From Denitratimonas tolerans (GTDB lineage: Bacteria > Pseudomonadota > Gammaproteobacteria > Xanthomonadales > Xanthomonadaceae), in assembly GCF_037203605.1 (NCBI RefSeq), contig NZ_JBBDHC010000015.1, forward strand, positions 1-64,000: 64,000 bases of DNA, read 5' to 3'. The notes beneath the pieces are model-generated. The model made no database searches. It saw only the letters and a program-made list of their open reading frames with translations, and was not told the DNA's origin. A program made the position numbers and the translations under genes. Of the stretch, positions 1-9,011 are shown piece by piece. Each line of letters starts with the position of its first letter. The first letter of the stretch is position 1.

Positions 1-54
1 CCGGCGCCATCCGCTCGATCTGCCACCGGCAGATCGAAAGCCGCGGACGTCGCC

Positions 55-75
55 ACCAACTGAGCTACATCCACC
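55..75 (-). pseudogene. tRNA-His 5' fragment (broken in D-loop)
   Basis: Read leftward from 75, the first 21 nt match a gammaproteobacterial tRNA-His from the extra G at -1 through the acceptor 5' strand and D-stem to the GGT of the D-loop. Then the match stops. The next ~50 nt contain no GTG anticodon stem-loop, T-arm or 3' acceptor strand, but hold a GATCTGCC-GGT-GGCAGATC hairpin at 20-38. The place, third after tRNA-Pro and tRNA-Arg, is where tRNA-His sits in related Pro-Arg-His clusters. It could be a split or duplicated tRNA at an island boundary, a contig-end artefact, or a fragment left by recombination. A GTG-initiated open frame also runs leftward through it from about 76 to the edge. 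Confidence 0.55.
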
Positions 76-179
76 ACAGCATGCGGATCCTTCCGCAACA
101 GCCCGCGCATCCATGCGCGGACTTTTCAACATAGGCACCGATCCGGACTTGCCCCGAGAAAGGCGGCTGCTCCGCACCG

Positions 180-256
180 TGGCGCGCCCGACAGGAATCG
201 AACCTGTAACCCCCGGCTTAGAAGGCCGGTGCTCTATCCGGTTGAGCTACGGGCGC
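180..256 (-). tRNA. tRNA-Arg (anticodon TCT)
   Basis: The reverse strand folds as a full cloverleaf of 77 nt. It has a GCGCCCG acceptor arm pairing with CGGGCGC, an anticodon stem CCGGC/GCCGG around loop CTTCTAA (anticodon TCT), a T-loop GGTTCGATTCC and an encoded CCA at 182-180. It reads AGA codons. It is the second gene of a leftward tRNA cluster. Confidence 0.95.
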
Positions 257-314
257 ATCGGGAAATGATAGCGCACCGGTCGCTGCCGGATCGGGTTTGG
301 GTTCGCGGGGTCCG

Positions 315-391
315 TGGTCGGGGCAGAGGGATTCGAACTCTCGACATCCAGCTCCCAAAGCTGGCGCTCTACCAGGCTGAGCTATACCCCG
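315..391 (-). tRNA. tRNA-Pro (anticodon TGG)
   Basis: A 77-nt cloverleaf on the reverse strand starts CGGGGTA and ends TGCCCCGACCA with an encoded CCA. The anticodon stem CCAGC/GCTGG encloses TTTGGGA (anticodon TGG). It is first in the leftward cluster, 58 bp before tRNA-Arg, and probably shares one transcript with it. Confidence 0.95.
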
Positions 392-413
392 GCGGCGTCG
401 CGGACACGACGTG

Positions 414-458
414 AAAAAACACCCTGAAGGGCCGCGCATCTTACGCAGCGCGGCCCTT
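414..458 (-). terminator. Rho-independent terminator of the TorF-like porin
   Basis: An 11-bp perfect stem AAGGGCCGCGC (427-437) / GCGCGGCCCTT (448-458) closes a 10-nt loop. On the minus strand it is followed within 8 nt by six T (419-414). It lies 21 bp after the porin stop and just upstream of the tRNA cluster, so it should keep porin transcription out of the tRNAs. Confidence 0.85.
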
Positions 459-478
459 GGCGTCAACGCACGGCGGCC

Positions 479-1216
479 TCAGAACTCGTAGCCCACGGAC
501 AGGATTGCGCGCCCGTCGGCCAGGTGCCGCTCGCCCAGAGACTCGGCCAGGGTGTCGTTGTAGCCCGAGGTAGTGACATACGCCAGCTTGGTCGCGATCG
601 ACCCGAAGCTGCGCGAGAGCGAGACTTCGTAGTCGTTGTAGGCACCGCCAAGCTCGCTCCCGAGGTCGTAACGGCCGGCCGCGGCACCGAGCTGGAAGCC
701 CGACTCGCCCAGCTCCCAACTGCCCGACAGGCCCAGGTACAGACCCTCGTGCCCGAGGTTCACCGCATCGTCGGACCAGGTCACAAGCGCGGTAACGTTC
801 TCGCCCAGTCCCAGCTCCACGCTGAACTCGTTGAAATCCTGGTCGAAATCCGGCTTGGATCCAGGATAGAAGGTGCGGGTGTAGTCCAGCGTCAGCGTCA
901 GGAACTCGCTGAGCTCGCGGCTCCAGCCCAGGTAGAGGTTGGCTTCATAGCTGATGCCGTCATCCCAGTCTTCACCCGGGGGCACGAAGTCCACGCCCCA
1001 GAACTGGCCGCCCACATAGAACCCCGCCTCGTGTTCGAGGTTGACCTCCAGCTGCCAGGTGGGATCTTCCTGGGTCTGGGAGACACCGTGCCAGGTGTAG
1101 TCGCTGGCCACCCCGATGATTCCGTTGATCGACCAGGCGGATCCTTCCTGGGCAGCGGCGGGCAGGGCGAACGCCGTCAGTGCAAGTGCCGCGGCAATGC
1201 GGGACAGGTTCATCAT
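479..1216 (-). CDS. TorF family putative outer-membrane porin
   Basis: This 245-residue protein has a signal peptide (residues 1-22, ending PAAAQ). The mature part is rich in alternating hydrophobic/aromatic strands and ends in GYEF, the terminal Phe usual for Bam-inserted beta-barrels. Segments such as SDYTWHGVSQTQ and a C-terminal GYEF match the family known as TorF or Gcw_chp (TIGR02001). Members are thought to be small porins, but the substrate is not established. The start is ATG 1216 with GGAG 6 nt upstream; ATG 1213 is possible. It is divergent from potF (207 bp apart) and has its own terminator. That location does not show that it carries polyamines. Confidence 0.85.
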   Translation of the reverse strand: MMNLSRIAAALALTAFALPAAAQEGSAWSINGIIGVASDYTWHGVSQTQEDPTWQLEVNLEHEAGFYVGGQFWGVDFVPPGEDWDDGISYEANLYLGWSRELSEFLTLTLDYTRTFYPGSKPDFDQDFNEFSVELGLGENVTALVTWSDDAVNLGHEGLYLGLSGSWELGESGFQLGAAAGRYDLGSELGGAYNDYEVSLSRSFGSIATKLAYVTTSGYNDTLAESLGERHLADGRAILSVGYEF

Positions 1217-1423
1217 CGGAATCTCCAGAGGTGGAAGGGACGGGGCGGGCGAAACGACGGCGTACATTACCCAAGGGCGCGGTGCCGCTCCAGTGGCGCG
1301 CGGATTGACGGCACCGGCGGCATGGATGTGACCAGGAACCCGCCCGATCCGTTGACAGCGCGGACCGGCGTGCCGAACATGCGGCGCAGCGGCATCGGGC
1401 CGCGCCGTTCGGGATTCCAGAAG

Positions 1424-2563
1424 ATGAAGCTCAACCTCGTCAAGGTCGCGCCGCTGGCGGCCGCTGCGCTGATGCTCACGTCCTGTGGCGACAAGGCGCA
1501 GGATGCGACGGCTCCCGCCACGCCGAGTGCAGAGGCCCGGGTGCTGCACGTCTACAACTGGTCCGACTACGTGGCCGAGGACACCATTGCCCGCTTCCAG
1601 CAGGCCACCGGCATCAAGGTCGTGTATGACGTGTACGACTCCAACGAGATGCTCGAAGCCAAGCTGGTCACCGGCGGCTCGGGTTACGACGTGGTGTTCC
1701 CTTCGGCGCGTCCGTTCGCGCAGCGCCAGATCGCCTCGGGCATCTACGCGCCGCTCGACAAGACCCTGCTGCCCAACCTGTCCAACATCGATCCGACGCT
1801 GCAGGCGGCGCTGGCCGACGTCGATCCGGGCAACGCCCACGCCGCGCCCTACATGTGGGGCACCACCGGCCTCGGCATCAATGTGGGCAAGGTCAGGGAA
1901 GCGCTGGGCGAGGATGCGACGCTCGATTCCTGGAGCCTTCTGTTCGATCCTGCCAATGCGGCCAAACTCGCCAAATGCGGCGTCAGCGTGCTCGACGACG
2001 ACCAGGAGACCTTCTCGGCCGCGCTGATCTGGCTGCGGCAGGATCCGAACTCGCAGGATCCGGCGCAGATCGAGGCGGTCAAGCAGGCCTATGCCGCGAT
2101 CCGGCCGCACATCCGCTACTTCAACTCGTCCAAGTACATCGACGACCTCGCCAACGGCGACCTGTGCCTGGCGATGGGCTACTCCGGCGACGTGTTCCAG
2201 GCCCGCGACCGCGCCGAGGAGGCGGGCAACGGCGTGGAGATCGACTACATCATTCCCGAGGAAGGCGCGGTACGCTGGTTCGACCTGATGGCCATCCCGA
2301 AGGATGCACCGCACCCGAAGAACGCGCACGCCTTCATCGACTTCCTGCTGCAGCCGGAGGTCATCGCCGACATCAGCGACTACGTCGGCTACGCCAACCC
2401 CAATACCGCCGCCACCGCCCTGATGGATCCCGACATCGCGCAGAACCCGGGCGTCTATCCGCCGCAGGAAACCCTTGCCAAGCTGGTCGACCCGGTTTCC
2501 CTCCCCGAAACCCTGCAGCGCGAGCGCGTGCGCGCCTGGACATCGATCAAGAGCGGCCAATAA
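1424..2563 (+). CDS. potF: Putrescine-binding periplasmic protein PotF
   Basis: This 379-residue solute-binding protein is the first gene of a potFGHI operon. The N-terminus is a lipoprotein-type signal with lipobox LTSC (Cys21), so it is probably anchored to a membrane rather than free in the periplasm as in E. coli. The mature part opens VLHVYNWSDYVAEDT, the classic start of the PotD/PotF family, and includes the acidic/aromatic residues that bind diamines in that family. ATG 1424 is chosen because it gives a compact lipoprotein signal; an in-frame ATG at 1379 would add 15 residues and has no better ribosome site. potG follows after 79 bp. Confidence 0.92.
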   Translation: MKLNLVKVAPLAAAALMLTSCGDKAQDATAPATPSAEARVLHVYNWSDYVAEDTIARFQQATGIKVVYDVYDSNEMLEAKLVTGGSGYDVVFPSARPFAQRQIASGIYAPLDKTLLPNLSNIDPTLQAALADVDPGNAHAAPYMWGTTGLGINVGKVREALGEDATLDSWSLLFDPANAAKLAKCGVSVLDDDQETFSAALIWLRQDPNSQDPAQIEAVKQAYAAIRPHIRYFNSSKYIDDLANGDLCLAMGYSGDVFQARDRAEEAGNGVEIDYIIPEEGAVRWFDLMAIPKDAPHPKNAHAFIDFLLQPEVIADISDYVGYANPNTAATALMDPDIAQNPGVYPPQETLAKLVDPVSLPETLQRERVRAWTSIKSGQ

Positions 2564-2642
2564 GCCGCTTGCCACCACCGATCACCTGCCCGCGGCCGTC
2601 GGCATCCGCACGCCGGCGGTCGCCTTTTCCGGAGGCCGCCTG

Positions 2643-3791
2643 ATGGCCCAGCCCTCGATCCGGCGCCCCGCGCCGGTCGCCCCCTGGCAAGACCCCGCCG
2701 CGCAGCCATTTCTGCGCATCCAGAACGTCACCAAGACCTACGGCAAGGTGTACGCCTGCGACGATGTCTCGCTCGACATCTACCAGGGCGAACTGTTCGC
2801 GCTGCTGGGCGGCTCGGGTTCGGGCAAGAGCACCCTGCTGCGCATCCTGGCGGGCCTGGTGAAGCCCGACCGGGGCACGGTGATGATCGACGGTGTCGAC
2901 ATTTCGAACCTGCCACCCTACGAGCGGCCGGTCAACATGATGTTCCAGAGCTACGCGCTGTTCCCGCACATGACGGTGGAGCAGAACATCGCCTTCGGCC
3001 TCAAGCAGGACAGGCTCTCCGCCGCCGAGGTCCGCGACCGCGTGGCGCAGATGCTCGAACTGGTGCGCATGCCCGACCTCGGCAAGCGCAAGCCCGACCA
3101 GCTTTCCGGCGGCCAGCGCCAGCGCGTCGCGCTCGCCCGCGCGCTCGCCAAGCAGCCCAAGCTGCTGCTGCTCGACGAGCCGTTGGGCGCGCTCGACCGC
3201 AAGCTGCGCGAGCACACCCAGTTCGAACTGGTGAATATCCAGGAGCGCGTCGGCACCACCTTCGTCATGGTCACCCACGACCAGGAAGAGGCGATGACCA
3301 TGGCCTCGCGCCTGGCAGTGATGAACTTCGGGCGCATCGAGCAGGTGTCCACGCCGGCCGGCATGTACGAATACCCGGCCTCGCGCTTCGTGGCCGAATT
3401 CATCGGTGCCACCAACATCTTCGAGGGCCGCATCGCCTCGCAGGACGAGGGCGAAGGCACGGTGCGAGTCTACTGCGACGCGCTCGGGAGCGAGATCCTG
3501 GCGCGCCATGCCGACCCGATTCCGGTCGGCACGCCGGTGGCGGTATCGGTGCGGCCGGAAAAGATCGACGTGCACGAAACCCGCCCCGAAGCCGACAACG
3601 TGGCGATGGGCCGGGTGGCCGAAATCGCCTATCTGGGCGATGTCTCGATCTATCAGGTCAAGACGCCGGCCGGTGCCGTGATCCGGGTGCAGGAAACCCA
3701 TATCGTGCGCAGCTCCGAGCCGCACTACGACTGGGACGACACCCTGTACCTGTCCTGGGAGGCCGGATCGGCGGTGGTGCTGCCGACATGA
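2643..3791 (+). CDS. potG: Putrescine ABC transporter ATP-binding protein PotG
   Basis: This is a 382-residue ABC ATPase energising polyamine import. Walker A is GGSGSGKST (about residues 56-64), the signature is LSGGQRQRVALARAL, Walker B is LLLLDEPLGALD and the switch His is in MVTHDQEEAM. After the nucleotide domain a C-terminal TOBE regulatory domain follows (about 285-380), as in PotA/PotG. The start ATG has GGAGG 7 nt upstream. Its stop overlaps the potH start by 4 bp (ATGA), so translation is coupled. Confidence 0.95.
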   Translation: MAQPSIRRPAPVAPWQDPAAQPFLRIQNVTKTYGKVYACDDVSLDIYQGELFALLGGSGSGKSTLLRILAGLVKPDRGTVMIDGVDISNLPPYERPVNMMFQSYALFPHMTVEQNIAFGLKQDRLSAAEVRDRVAQMLELVRMPDLGKRKPDQLSGGQRQRVALARALAKQPKLLLLDEPLGALDRKLREHTQFELVNIQERVGTTFVMVTHDQEEAMTMASRLAVMNFGRIEQVSTPAGMYEYPASRFVAEFIGATNIFEGRIASQDEGEGTVRVYCDALGSEILARHADPIPVGTPVAVSVRPEKIDVHETRPEADNVAMGRVAEIAYLGDVSIYQVKTPAGAVIRVQETHIVRSSEPHYDWDDTLYLSWEAGSAVVLPT

Positions 3792-4777
3792 GCACGCGAC
3801 ACGCGGTCGGCATCGGCGGGTTCTGGGACCAGGTGGTGCGCAACTTCTTCCGCTGGTTCGGTGCCATCGGACAGGAGTTCCGCACCCATCGCGGACGTCT
3901 CTTCGTCATCGCGATCCCGATGTTCTGGCTCGGGCTGTTCTTCCTGGTGCCCTTCGTCATCGTGATGAAGATCAGCCTGGCGACACCGCTCTTCGGCCAG
4001 ACCCCGCCCTACTCGGCCCTGTTCGACCACGCCGAGGACGGTGCCCTCACCCTGCGCATCACCTGGGCCAACTATGCGGCGCTGCTCAAGGACAGCCTCT
4101 ATCTGAAGGCCTACCTCAACTCGCTGCTGTTCGCGGGCGTCTCCACCACGCTCACCCTGCTGATCGGATATCCCATCGCCTACGGCATTGCGCGCGCCAC
4201 GCCGCTGTGGCGCATGGCGCTGCTGGTGGGCGTGATCCTGCCCTTCTGGACCAGTTCGCTGCTGCGTACCTACGCCATGATCGGCATCCTCAAGACCAAC
4301 GGCCTGATCAACCAGATGCTGATGGGCATCGGCCTGATCGACGCGCCGCTGGAGCTGCTCTACACCAACCTCGCCGTCTACATCGGCATCGTCTACAACT
4401 ATCTGCCCTTCATGATCCTGCCGCTCACCGCCAACCTGATGCGGATGGACTTCACCCTGCTGGAAGCGGCCGAAGACCTCGGCGCACCGCCGTGGCGCTC
4501 GTTCCTGCAGATCACCCTGCCGCTGTCGATGCCGGGCATCATCGCCGGCGCGATGCTGGTGTTCATCCCCGCAGTGGGCGAGTTCGTCATTCCCGACATC
4601 CTCGGCGGCCCCGACGCCATCACCATCGGGCGGGTGCTGTGGACCGAATTTTTCACCAACCGCGACTGGCCGCTGGCCTCGGGCGTGGCGGTGGCGATGC
4701 TGCTGCTGATCGTGATCCCCACGCTGATCTTCGAATACGTGGAAAACCGCAGCCAGGGCAAGGGGAAGGACGCATGA
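3788..4777 (+). CDS. potH: Putrescine ABC transporter permease PotH
   Basis: This 329-residue inner-membrane permease has about six membrane spans. The first strong one is near residues 38-60. The cytoplasmic EAA loop that docks to the ATPase is visible as EAAEDLGAPPWRSFLQITLP. It overlaps potG and potI by 4 bp at each end. The length and long N-terminal cytoplasmic segment match PotH rather than PotI. Confidence 0.94.
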   Translation: MSTRHAVGIGGFWDQVVRNFFRWFGAIGQEFRTHRGRLFVIAIPMFWLGLFFLVPFVIVMKISLATPLFGQTPPYSALFDHAEDGALTLRITWANYAALLKDSLYLKAYLNSLLFAGVSTTLTLLIGYPIAYGIARATPLWRMALLVGVILPFWTSSLLRTYAMIGILKTNGLINQMLMGIGLIDAPLELLYTNLAVYIGIVYNYLPFMILPLTANLMRMDFTLLEAAEDLGAPPWRSFLQITLPLSMPGIIAGAMLVFIPAVGEFVIPDILGGPDAITIGRVLWTEFFTNRDWPLASGVAVAMLLLIVIPTLIFEYVENRSQGKGKDA

Positions 4778-5583
4778 ACCGCAGCCCCTGGGCGCTCTAC
4801 ACCGCGATGGCGTTCGGCTATGCCTTCCTCTACGTCCCGATCGTTTCGCTGATCGTCTATTCCTTCAACAAATCGCGCCTGGTGACGGTCTGGGGCGGTT
4901 TTTCCACCGAGTGGTACGCGCGCCTGTTCAACAACGAGCAGATCCTCTCGGCCGCCTGGCGCAGCTTCCTGATCGCCTCCGGCAGCGCCACCCTGGCCGT
5001 GGTCATAGGCACGGCGGCGGGCTTGGCGCTGGCTCGCTTCGGCCGCTTCCCCGGACGCGGCTTGCTGTCGCTGATGAGCTCGGCCCCGCTGGTGATGCCC
5101 GAGGTGATGCTGGGCCTCTCGGCTCTGCTCCTGTTCGTGAGCATGCAGCAGCTGATCGGCTGGCCGACGCGCGGCATGAGCACCATCACCATGGCGCACG
5201 TCACCTTCACCGCCTGCTACGTCACCGTGGTGGTGCGCTCGCGCCTGACGATGATGGACGACAGCCTGGAAGAAGCCGCGATGGATCTGGGCGCGCGTCC
5301 CTGGAAGGTGTTTTTCCTCATTACCCTGCCGCTGATCGCCCCGGCGCTTCTGGCCGGCTGGCTGCTGGCCTTCACCCTTTCCCTGGACGATCTCGTGGTC
5401 GCCAGCTTCACCTCCGGCCCCGGTGCCAGCACCCTGCCGATGCTGATCTATTCCAAGGTGAAGCTCGGCGTAACGCCGGAGATCAACGCGCTGGCGACGC
5501 TGGTGGTGCTGCTGGTGATGGTGCTGGTGAGCATCGCCGGCATCCTCCTGCATCGCCAGCAGAAACAGCGCAAGCGCGCCTGA
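4774..5583 (+). CDS. potI: Putrescine ABC transporter permease PotI
   Basis: This 269-residue second permease of the importer also has about six spans and the EAA loop EAAMDLGARPWKVFFLITLP. It starts at ATG 4774 inside the potH stop (ATGA). The sequence GEDILVV-like tail of other ABC permeases is replaced by TLSLDDLVVASFTSGPG, which is typical of PotC/PotI. With PotF, PotG and PotH it completes the transporter, so the operon should be functional. Confidence 0.94.
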   Translation: MNRSPWALYTAMAFGYAFLYVPIVSLIVYSFNKSRLVTVWGGFSTEWYARLFNNEQILSAAWRSFLIASGSATLAVVIGTAAGLALARFGRFPGRGLLSLMSSAPLVMPEVMLGLSALLLFVSMQQLIGWPTRGMSTITMAHVTFTACYVTVVVRSRLTMMDDSLEEAAMDLGARPWKVFFLITLPLIAPALLAGWLLAFTLSLDDLVVASFTSGPGASTLPMLIYSKVKLGVTPEINALATLVVLLVMVLVSIAGILLHRQQKQRKRA

Positions 5584-5593
5584 GGCCACGTCC

Positions 5594-6055
5594 ATGTCCA
5601 AGCTCGACCATCGCATCCCGCCGCCCGTCGTCGCGCTCGCCTGCGCCGCGCTTGCCTGGGGATTGACGCGGCTGGCACCCGCGCTTGCGCTGCATCTGCC
5701 GCATCGCCTCGGCATCGCGCTGGGCGTTGCCGGTGCCGGGCTGGCGCTGGAAATCTGGGCGCTGCTGCACTTCCGCCGCGCGCGCACCACGATCAGCCCG
5801 CTGTCACCGCACAAAGCCAGCGCCATCGTTCGCGCCGGCCCCTATCGCTTCACGCGCAATCCCATGTACCTGGGCATGGCGATCCAGCTCGTCGCGTTCT
5901 GCCTGTGGCTGGCCAACCCGCTCGCACTGATCGCGGTGGCGGTTTTCGTCGCCTGCATCACCCGCTTCCAGATCCAGCCGGAGGAACGCGCCATCGCGGC
6001 GAAGTTCGGCGAATCCTACGCCCGCTACCGCAGTCAGGTACGACGCTGGCTGTAG
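5594..6055 (+). CDS. Isoprenylcysteine carboxyl methyltransferase-family membrane protein
   Basis: A 153-residue membrane protein with about four spans. The C-terminal half has the PEMT/ICMT signature: GPYRFTRNPMYLGM, then an acidic-aromatic end EERAIAAKFGESYARYRSQV that contributes to SAM binding in this fold. Bacterial members have unknown substrates; there is no prenylated CaaX protein here, and lipids or small thiols are possible. Its GAGG ribosome site overlaps the potI stop and only 10 bp separate them, so it is probably cotranscribed with the pot operon. Confidence 0.82.
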   Translation: MSKLDHRIPPPVVALACAALAWGLTRLAPALALHLPHRLGIALGVAGAGLALEIWALLHFRRARTTISPLSPHKASAIVRAGPYRFTRNPMYLGMAIQLVAFCLWLANPLALIAVAVFVACITRFQIQPEERAIAAKFGESYARYRSQVRRWL

Positions 6056-6131
6056 CGTCTCCGGCCTCGCGCTGCCGCCGAGGCGCGGCGAGCCGTCCGG
6101 CGCGGAACACTCGATTCAGCCGCCTGCGACC

Positions 6132-6770
6132 TCAGCGCACCGGGCGCGGCACGATCACCTGCGAGCGGGTGCGGGTGTAAACGAACACCGTGGCGGGCGG
6201 AATGTTGCGCACCACCATGGACCCGCGCGTGACGTGCAGGCCCAGCGCATTCGCGACCTCGGCACGCAGCGGCGGGCGCGGGCCATAGGTGAACTGGATG
6301 AAGCGGCCATCGGGCCGCAGGCACTCGAACGCCGCCATGACGATCTCCCGCTGCAGCGTCGCGGGCATCGACAGCAGCCCCAGGCTCGACACCACCGCAT
6401 CAGCCATTTCGTCGCCCCAGTCGCTCCTGCGCCTGGCCTCCGCCGGCAGGTTGCGCGCATCGGCGCAGACCACGTGTGCCCGTGGAAACATGCGCCCCAG
6501 ATGGGAGGCAAGCTGCGGATTGAGTTCCAGCACCAGGAGATCTTCCGGCGCAATCCCGCGCGCGACCAGGGCCCGGGTCATGACCCCGGTGCCCGCACCC
6601 AGTTCGATGACCCGTCGCGCACCGACCGGCAGTTCCGCCATCATCGAGCGCACCAGCTGCGGACCCGAGGGGGTGATGGCCGCCGTAGTCAGCGGATGGC
6701 GCAGCCACTGGCGGAAAAATCGCCAGTGATCGGCACGTTCGTACCACAGGCGCTTGAGGGGTAGCGGCAT
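6132..6770 (-). CDS. PmtA-like phospholipid N-methyltransferase / class I SAM methyltransferase
   Basis: About 212 residues with a Rossmann methyltransferase core: motif I VIELGAGTGVMTRAL, an acidic motif II end LELNP, CADARNLP, VVSSLGLLSMP, then QFTYGPRPPLR and RNIPPATVFVYTR near the C-terminus. The last two segments are typical of the COG3963 family that includes PmtA, which methylates phosphatidylethanolamine towards phosphatidylcholine; the leading ITPSG segment also fits. ATG 6770 is chosen because it begins just before the conserved region. A TTG at 6830 in frame would add 20 residues, and neither has a strong ribosome site. It lies downstream of rlmKL with an 81-bp gap. The substrate is inferred. 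Confidence 0.72.
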   Translation of the reverse strand: MPLPLKRLWYERADHWRFFRQWLRHPLTTAAITPSGPQLVRSMMAELPVGARRVIELGAGTGVMTRALVARGIAPEDLLVLELNPQLASHLGRMFPRAHVVCADARNLPAEARRRSDWGDEMADAVVSSLGLLSMPATLQREIVMAAFECLRPDGRFIQFTYGPRPPLRAEVANALGLHVTRGSMVVRNIPPATVFVYTRTRSQVIVPRPVR

Positions 6771-6851
6771 CGGCAGGGTCGGAAAAAGTCGGTGGCGCGC
6801 AAGCATCGGGGCATTGCAGCGGTTCCACAAGGGCCGCGTCCGCGATCGGCG

Positions 6852-9011
6852 TCAGGCGTGAACGAACTCCCACGCCGCGTGGATGCGCGGGCTGCGGGAA
6901 AAATCCGGATCGAGCGTGGCGGCACGTATGTCGCGCGCGCCGTAGGTCGCCTCCAGCGCGGGATCCAGCCGGAAGCGCCGGTAGTTGTTGGAGAACAGCA
7001 GCAGGCCACCCGGTGCCAGACGCGCCATGCAGGCGTCGATCAGGCGCGGATGCTCGCGCTGCAGGTCGAAGTCGTCGGCGCGCGCCGAGTTGGAGAAGGT
7101 CGGCGGGTCGCAGAAGATGAGGTCGTACTGCCCGCGTTCGGCGTCGAGCCAGGCCATGGCGTCAGCCTGCACCAGCCGGTGCGACTGCCCGGCCAGGCCG
7201 TTGAGCGCCAGGTTCTTCGCGGCCCAGTCGAGATAGGTGGGCGAGAGGTCGACACTCGTCGTGCTCGCCGCACCACCCAGGCCCGCCTGCACGCTGGCCG
7301 CGCCGGTGTAGCAGAACAGGTTGAGAACGCGCAGTCCGCGCGCCTCGCGCGCCAGGCGCAGGCGCAGGGGGCGGTGGTCGAGAAAGAGTCCGGTATCGAG
7401 GTAGTCGAACAGGTTGACGCGCAGCCGCGCGGTTCCCTCGCGCACCAGCAGGAACTGTCCGCGCGCATCGAAGCGACCGTATTTGCTGCCGCCCTTGCCG
7501 CGCTGGCGCGTCTTCACCGCCGCGCGCGCGCGCGGCAGCTCGAACACGTCCATCGCCGCGTGCACCAGATCGGTCAGGCGCTGGCGCGTGGTTTCTTCGG
7601 GAATCTCCGCCGGTGCCTGGTATTCCTGCACGTGCAGCCAGACGTCCTCGGGCGCGTCCGGCGTTTCCTCCGGCACGCCCGTGTACACGTCGATCGCGGC
7701 GGCGTATTCGGGGATGTCGGCATCGTAGGCGCGAAAGCAGGCCACGCCCCCGCGCTCGCGCCACTTCTTCAGGGTCCGCAGGTTCTTGCGCAGGCGATTG
7801 GCGACCATCTGCGCGCCATCGGACAAGGGACGCGGCTCGAAGGCGCGCGCGCGCGCCGGCTCGATCCGGTCGATCCGCAGCAGCTCGCAGGCCAGCGCAC
7901 CGTTGTAGAGCGCGTAGCGTTTTTCGGGGCGCAGCCCGAGCGCGCGGGAAAGTTCCGCGTCACCGCTCAGGATCGCCGCCTGCCAGCCGACGAAACCGCG
8001 CTTGAGCGCGGCCCCCAGCGCGCGGTACAGCGCCGGATCGGCGGCCAGTCGCTCGTCATAGGGCGGATTGCAGGCCACCAGCCCGGGCGTCACGTCCTGC
8101 GGTGCGGAAAGATCGGCCACATCGCCCTGCTCCACCGAAATCACCCCGGCCAGGCCGGCGCGCGCGATGTTCTCGCGGCTCGCGGCCACGGCTGCCGGAT
8201 CGATGTCGTAGCCAAAAAACCGCGGCGTCAGCGCGGCGCGACCGGCGCGCGAGCGCGCCTGCGCCTCGGCCACCAGGGCGTTCCACAGCGCCTCGTCGTG
8301 CCCGCGCCAGCGCAGGAAACCGAAATGCGGTCGCCCCAGGCCCGGCGCGACGTCCGCACTCATCCGCGCCGCCTCGATCAGGAGCGTGCCCGAGCCGCAC
8401 ATCGGATCGACCAGCGCGCCGCCCCTGGCATCGATCTCGCGCCAGCCGCCGCGCAGCAGCACCGCGCAGGCGAGGGTTTCCTTGAGCGGCGCCTCCACCT
8501 GCGGACCGCGCCAGCCGCGCCGGTGCAGCGACTCGCCGGCAAGATCGATGAACACATCGGCGATGTTGCGCCGCAGGCTCAGGCTGATCGCGACATCCGG
8601 CCGATCCACATCCACGGAGGGGCGCACGCCGAAGCGTTCGCGGAACTGGTCGACGACGGCGTCCTTCACCTTCTGCGCGGCGTAGCGCGCGTGGGTCAGG
8701 TGCGAAGCGTGCAGGTTCGCATCCACCGCCAGGGTGCCGTGTTCGGCAAGGTGCGCGGACCAGTCCACGGCCTGCACGCCGAGATACAGCGCCTCTTCGG
8801 TGAGTGCCTCGAAGTGCGCCACGCGCAGGAGCACGCGGCTGGCCAGGCGCGACCACAGGCAGGCGCGGTAGCCGGCTTCCAGAGCACCGGAAAAATGCAC
8901 GCCGGCCAGCGCCTCGCGCACGTCCTGCGCGCCCAGCGCCTGCAGTTCCTCCACCAGCAGGTATTCCAGTCCCTTGGCGCAGGGCGCGAAGAAGGTCAGC
9001 GCCGTACTCAT
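6852..9011 (-). CDS. rlmL: 23S rRNA (G2445-N2/G2069-N7) methyltransferase RlmKL
   Basis: A 719-residue double methyltransferase for 23S rRNA helix 74. An N-terminal ferredoxin-like and THUMP region (about 1-155) is followed by the RlmL N2-guanine domain with catalytic CNPPYDERL (about residue 315). The RlmK N7-guanine domain has LFDYLDTGLFLDHR, a SAM motif NLFCYTGAASVQAG and CDPPTFSNSAR (about 634). Full length matches the fused gammaproteobacterial enzyme. The start ATG overlaps the stop of the upstream hydrolase gene by 4 bp. Confidence 0.95.
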   Translation of the reverse strand: MSTALTFFAPCAKGLEYLLVEELQALGAQDVREALAGVHFSGALEAGYRACLWSRLASRVLLRVAHFEALTEEALYLGVQAVDWSAHLAEHGTLAVDANLHASHLTHARYAAQKVKDAVVDQFRERFGVRPSVDVDRPDVAISLSLRRNIADVFIDLAGESLHRRGWRGPQVEAPLKETLACAVLLRGGWREIDARGGALVDPMCGSGTLLIEAARMSADVAPGLGRPHFGFLRWRGHDEALWNALVAEAQARSRAGRAALTPRFFGYDIDPAAVAASRENIARAGLAGVISVEQGDVADLSAPQDVTPGLVACNPPYDERLAADPALYRALGAALKRGFVGWQAAILSGDAELSRALGLRPEKRYALYNGALACELLRIDRIEPARARAFEPRPLSDGAQMVANRLRKNLRTLKKWRERGGVACFRAYDADIPEYAAAIDVYTGVPEETPDAPEDVWLHVQEYQAPAEIPEETTRQRLTDLVHAAMDVFELPRARAAVKTRQRGKGGSKYGRFDARGQFLLVREGTARLRVNLFDYLDTGLFLDHRPLRLRLAREARGLRVLNLFCYTGAASVQAGLGGAASTTSVDLSPTYLDWAAKNLALNGLAGQSHRLVQADAMAWLDAERGQYDLIFCDPPTFSNSARADDFDLQREHPRLIDACMARLAPGGLLLFSNNYRRFRLDPALEATYGARDIRAATLDPDFSRSPRIHAAWEFVHA

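Noticed and set aside
524..1423. Long open frame on the plus strand through the TorF-like porin, continuous with potF
   Set aside because: It is antisense to a clear signal-peptide beta-barrel gene with its own terminator; the potF frame becomes meaningful only from the lipoprotein start at 1424.
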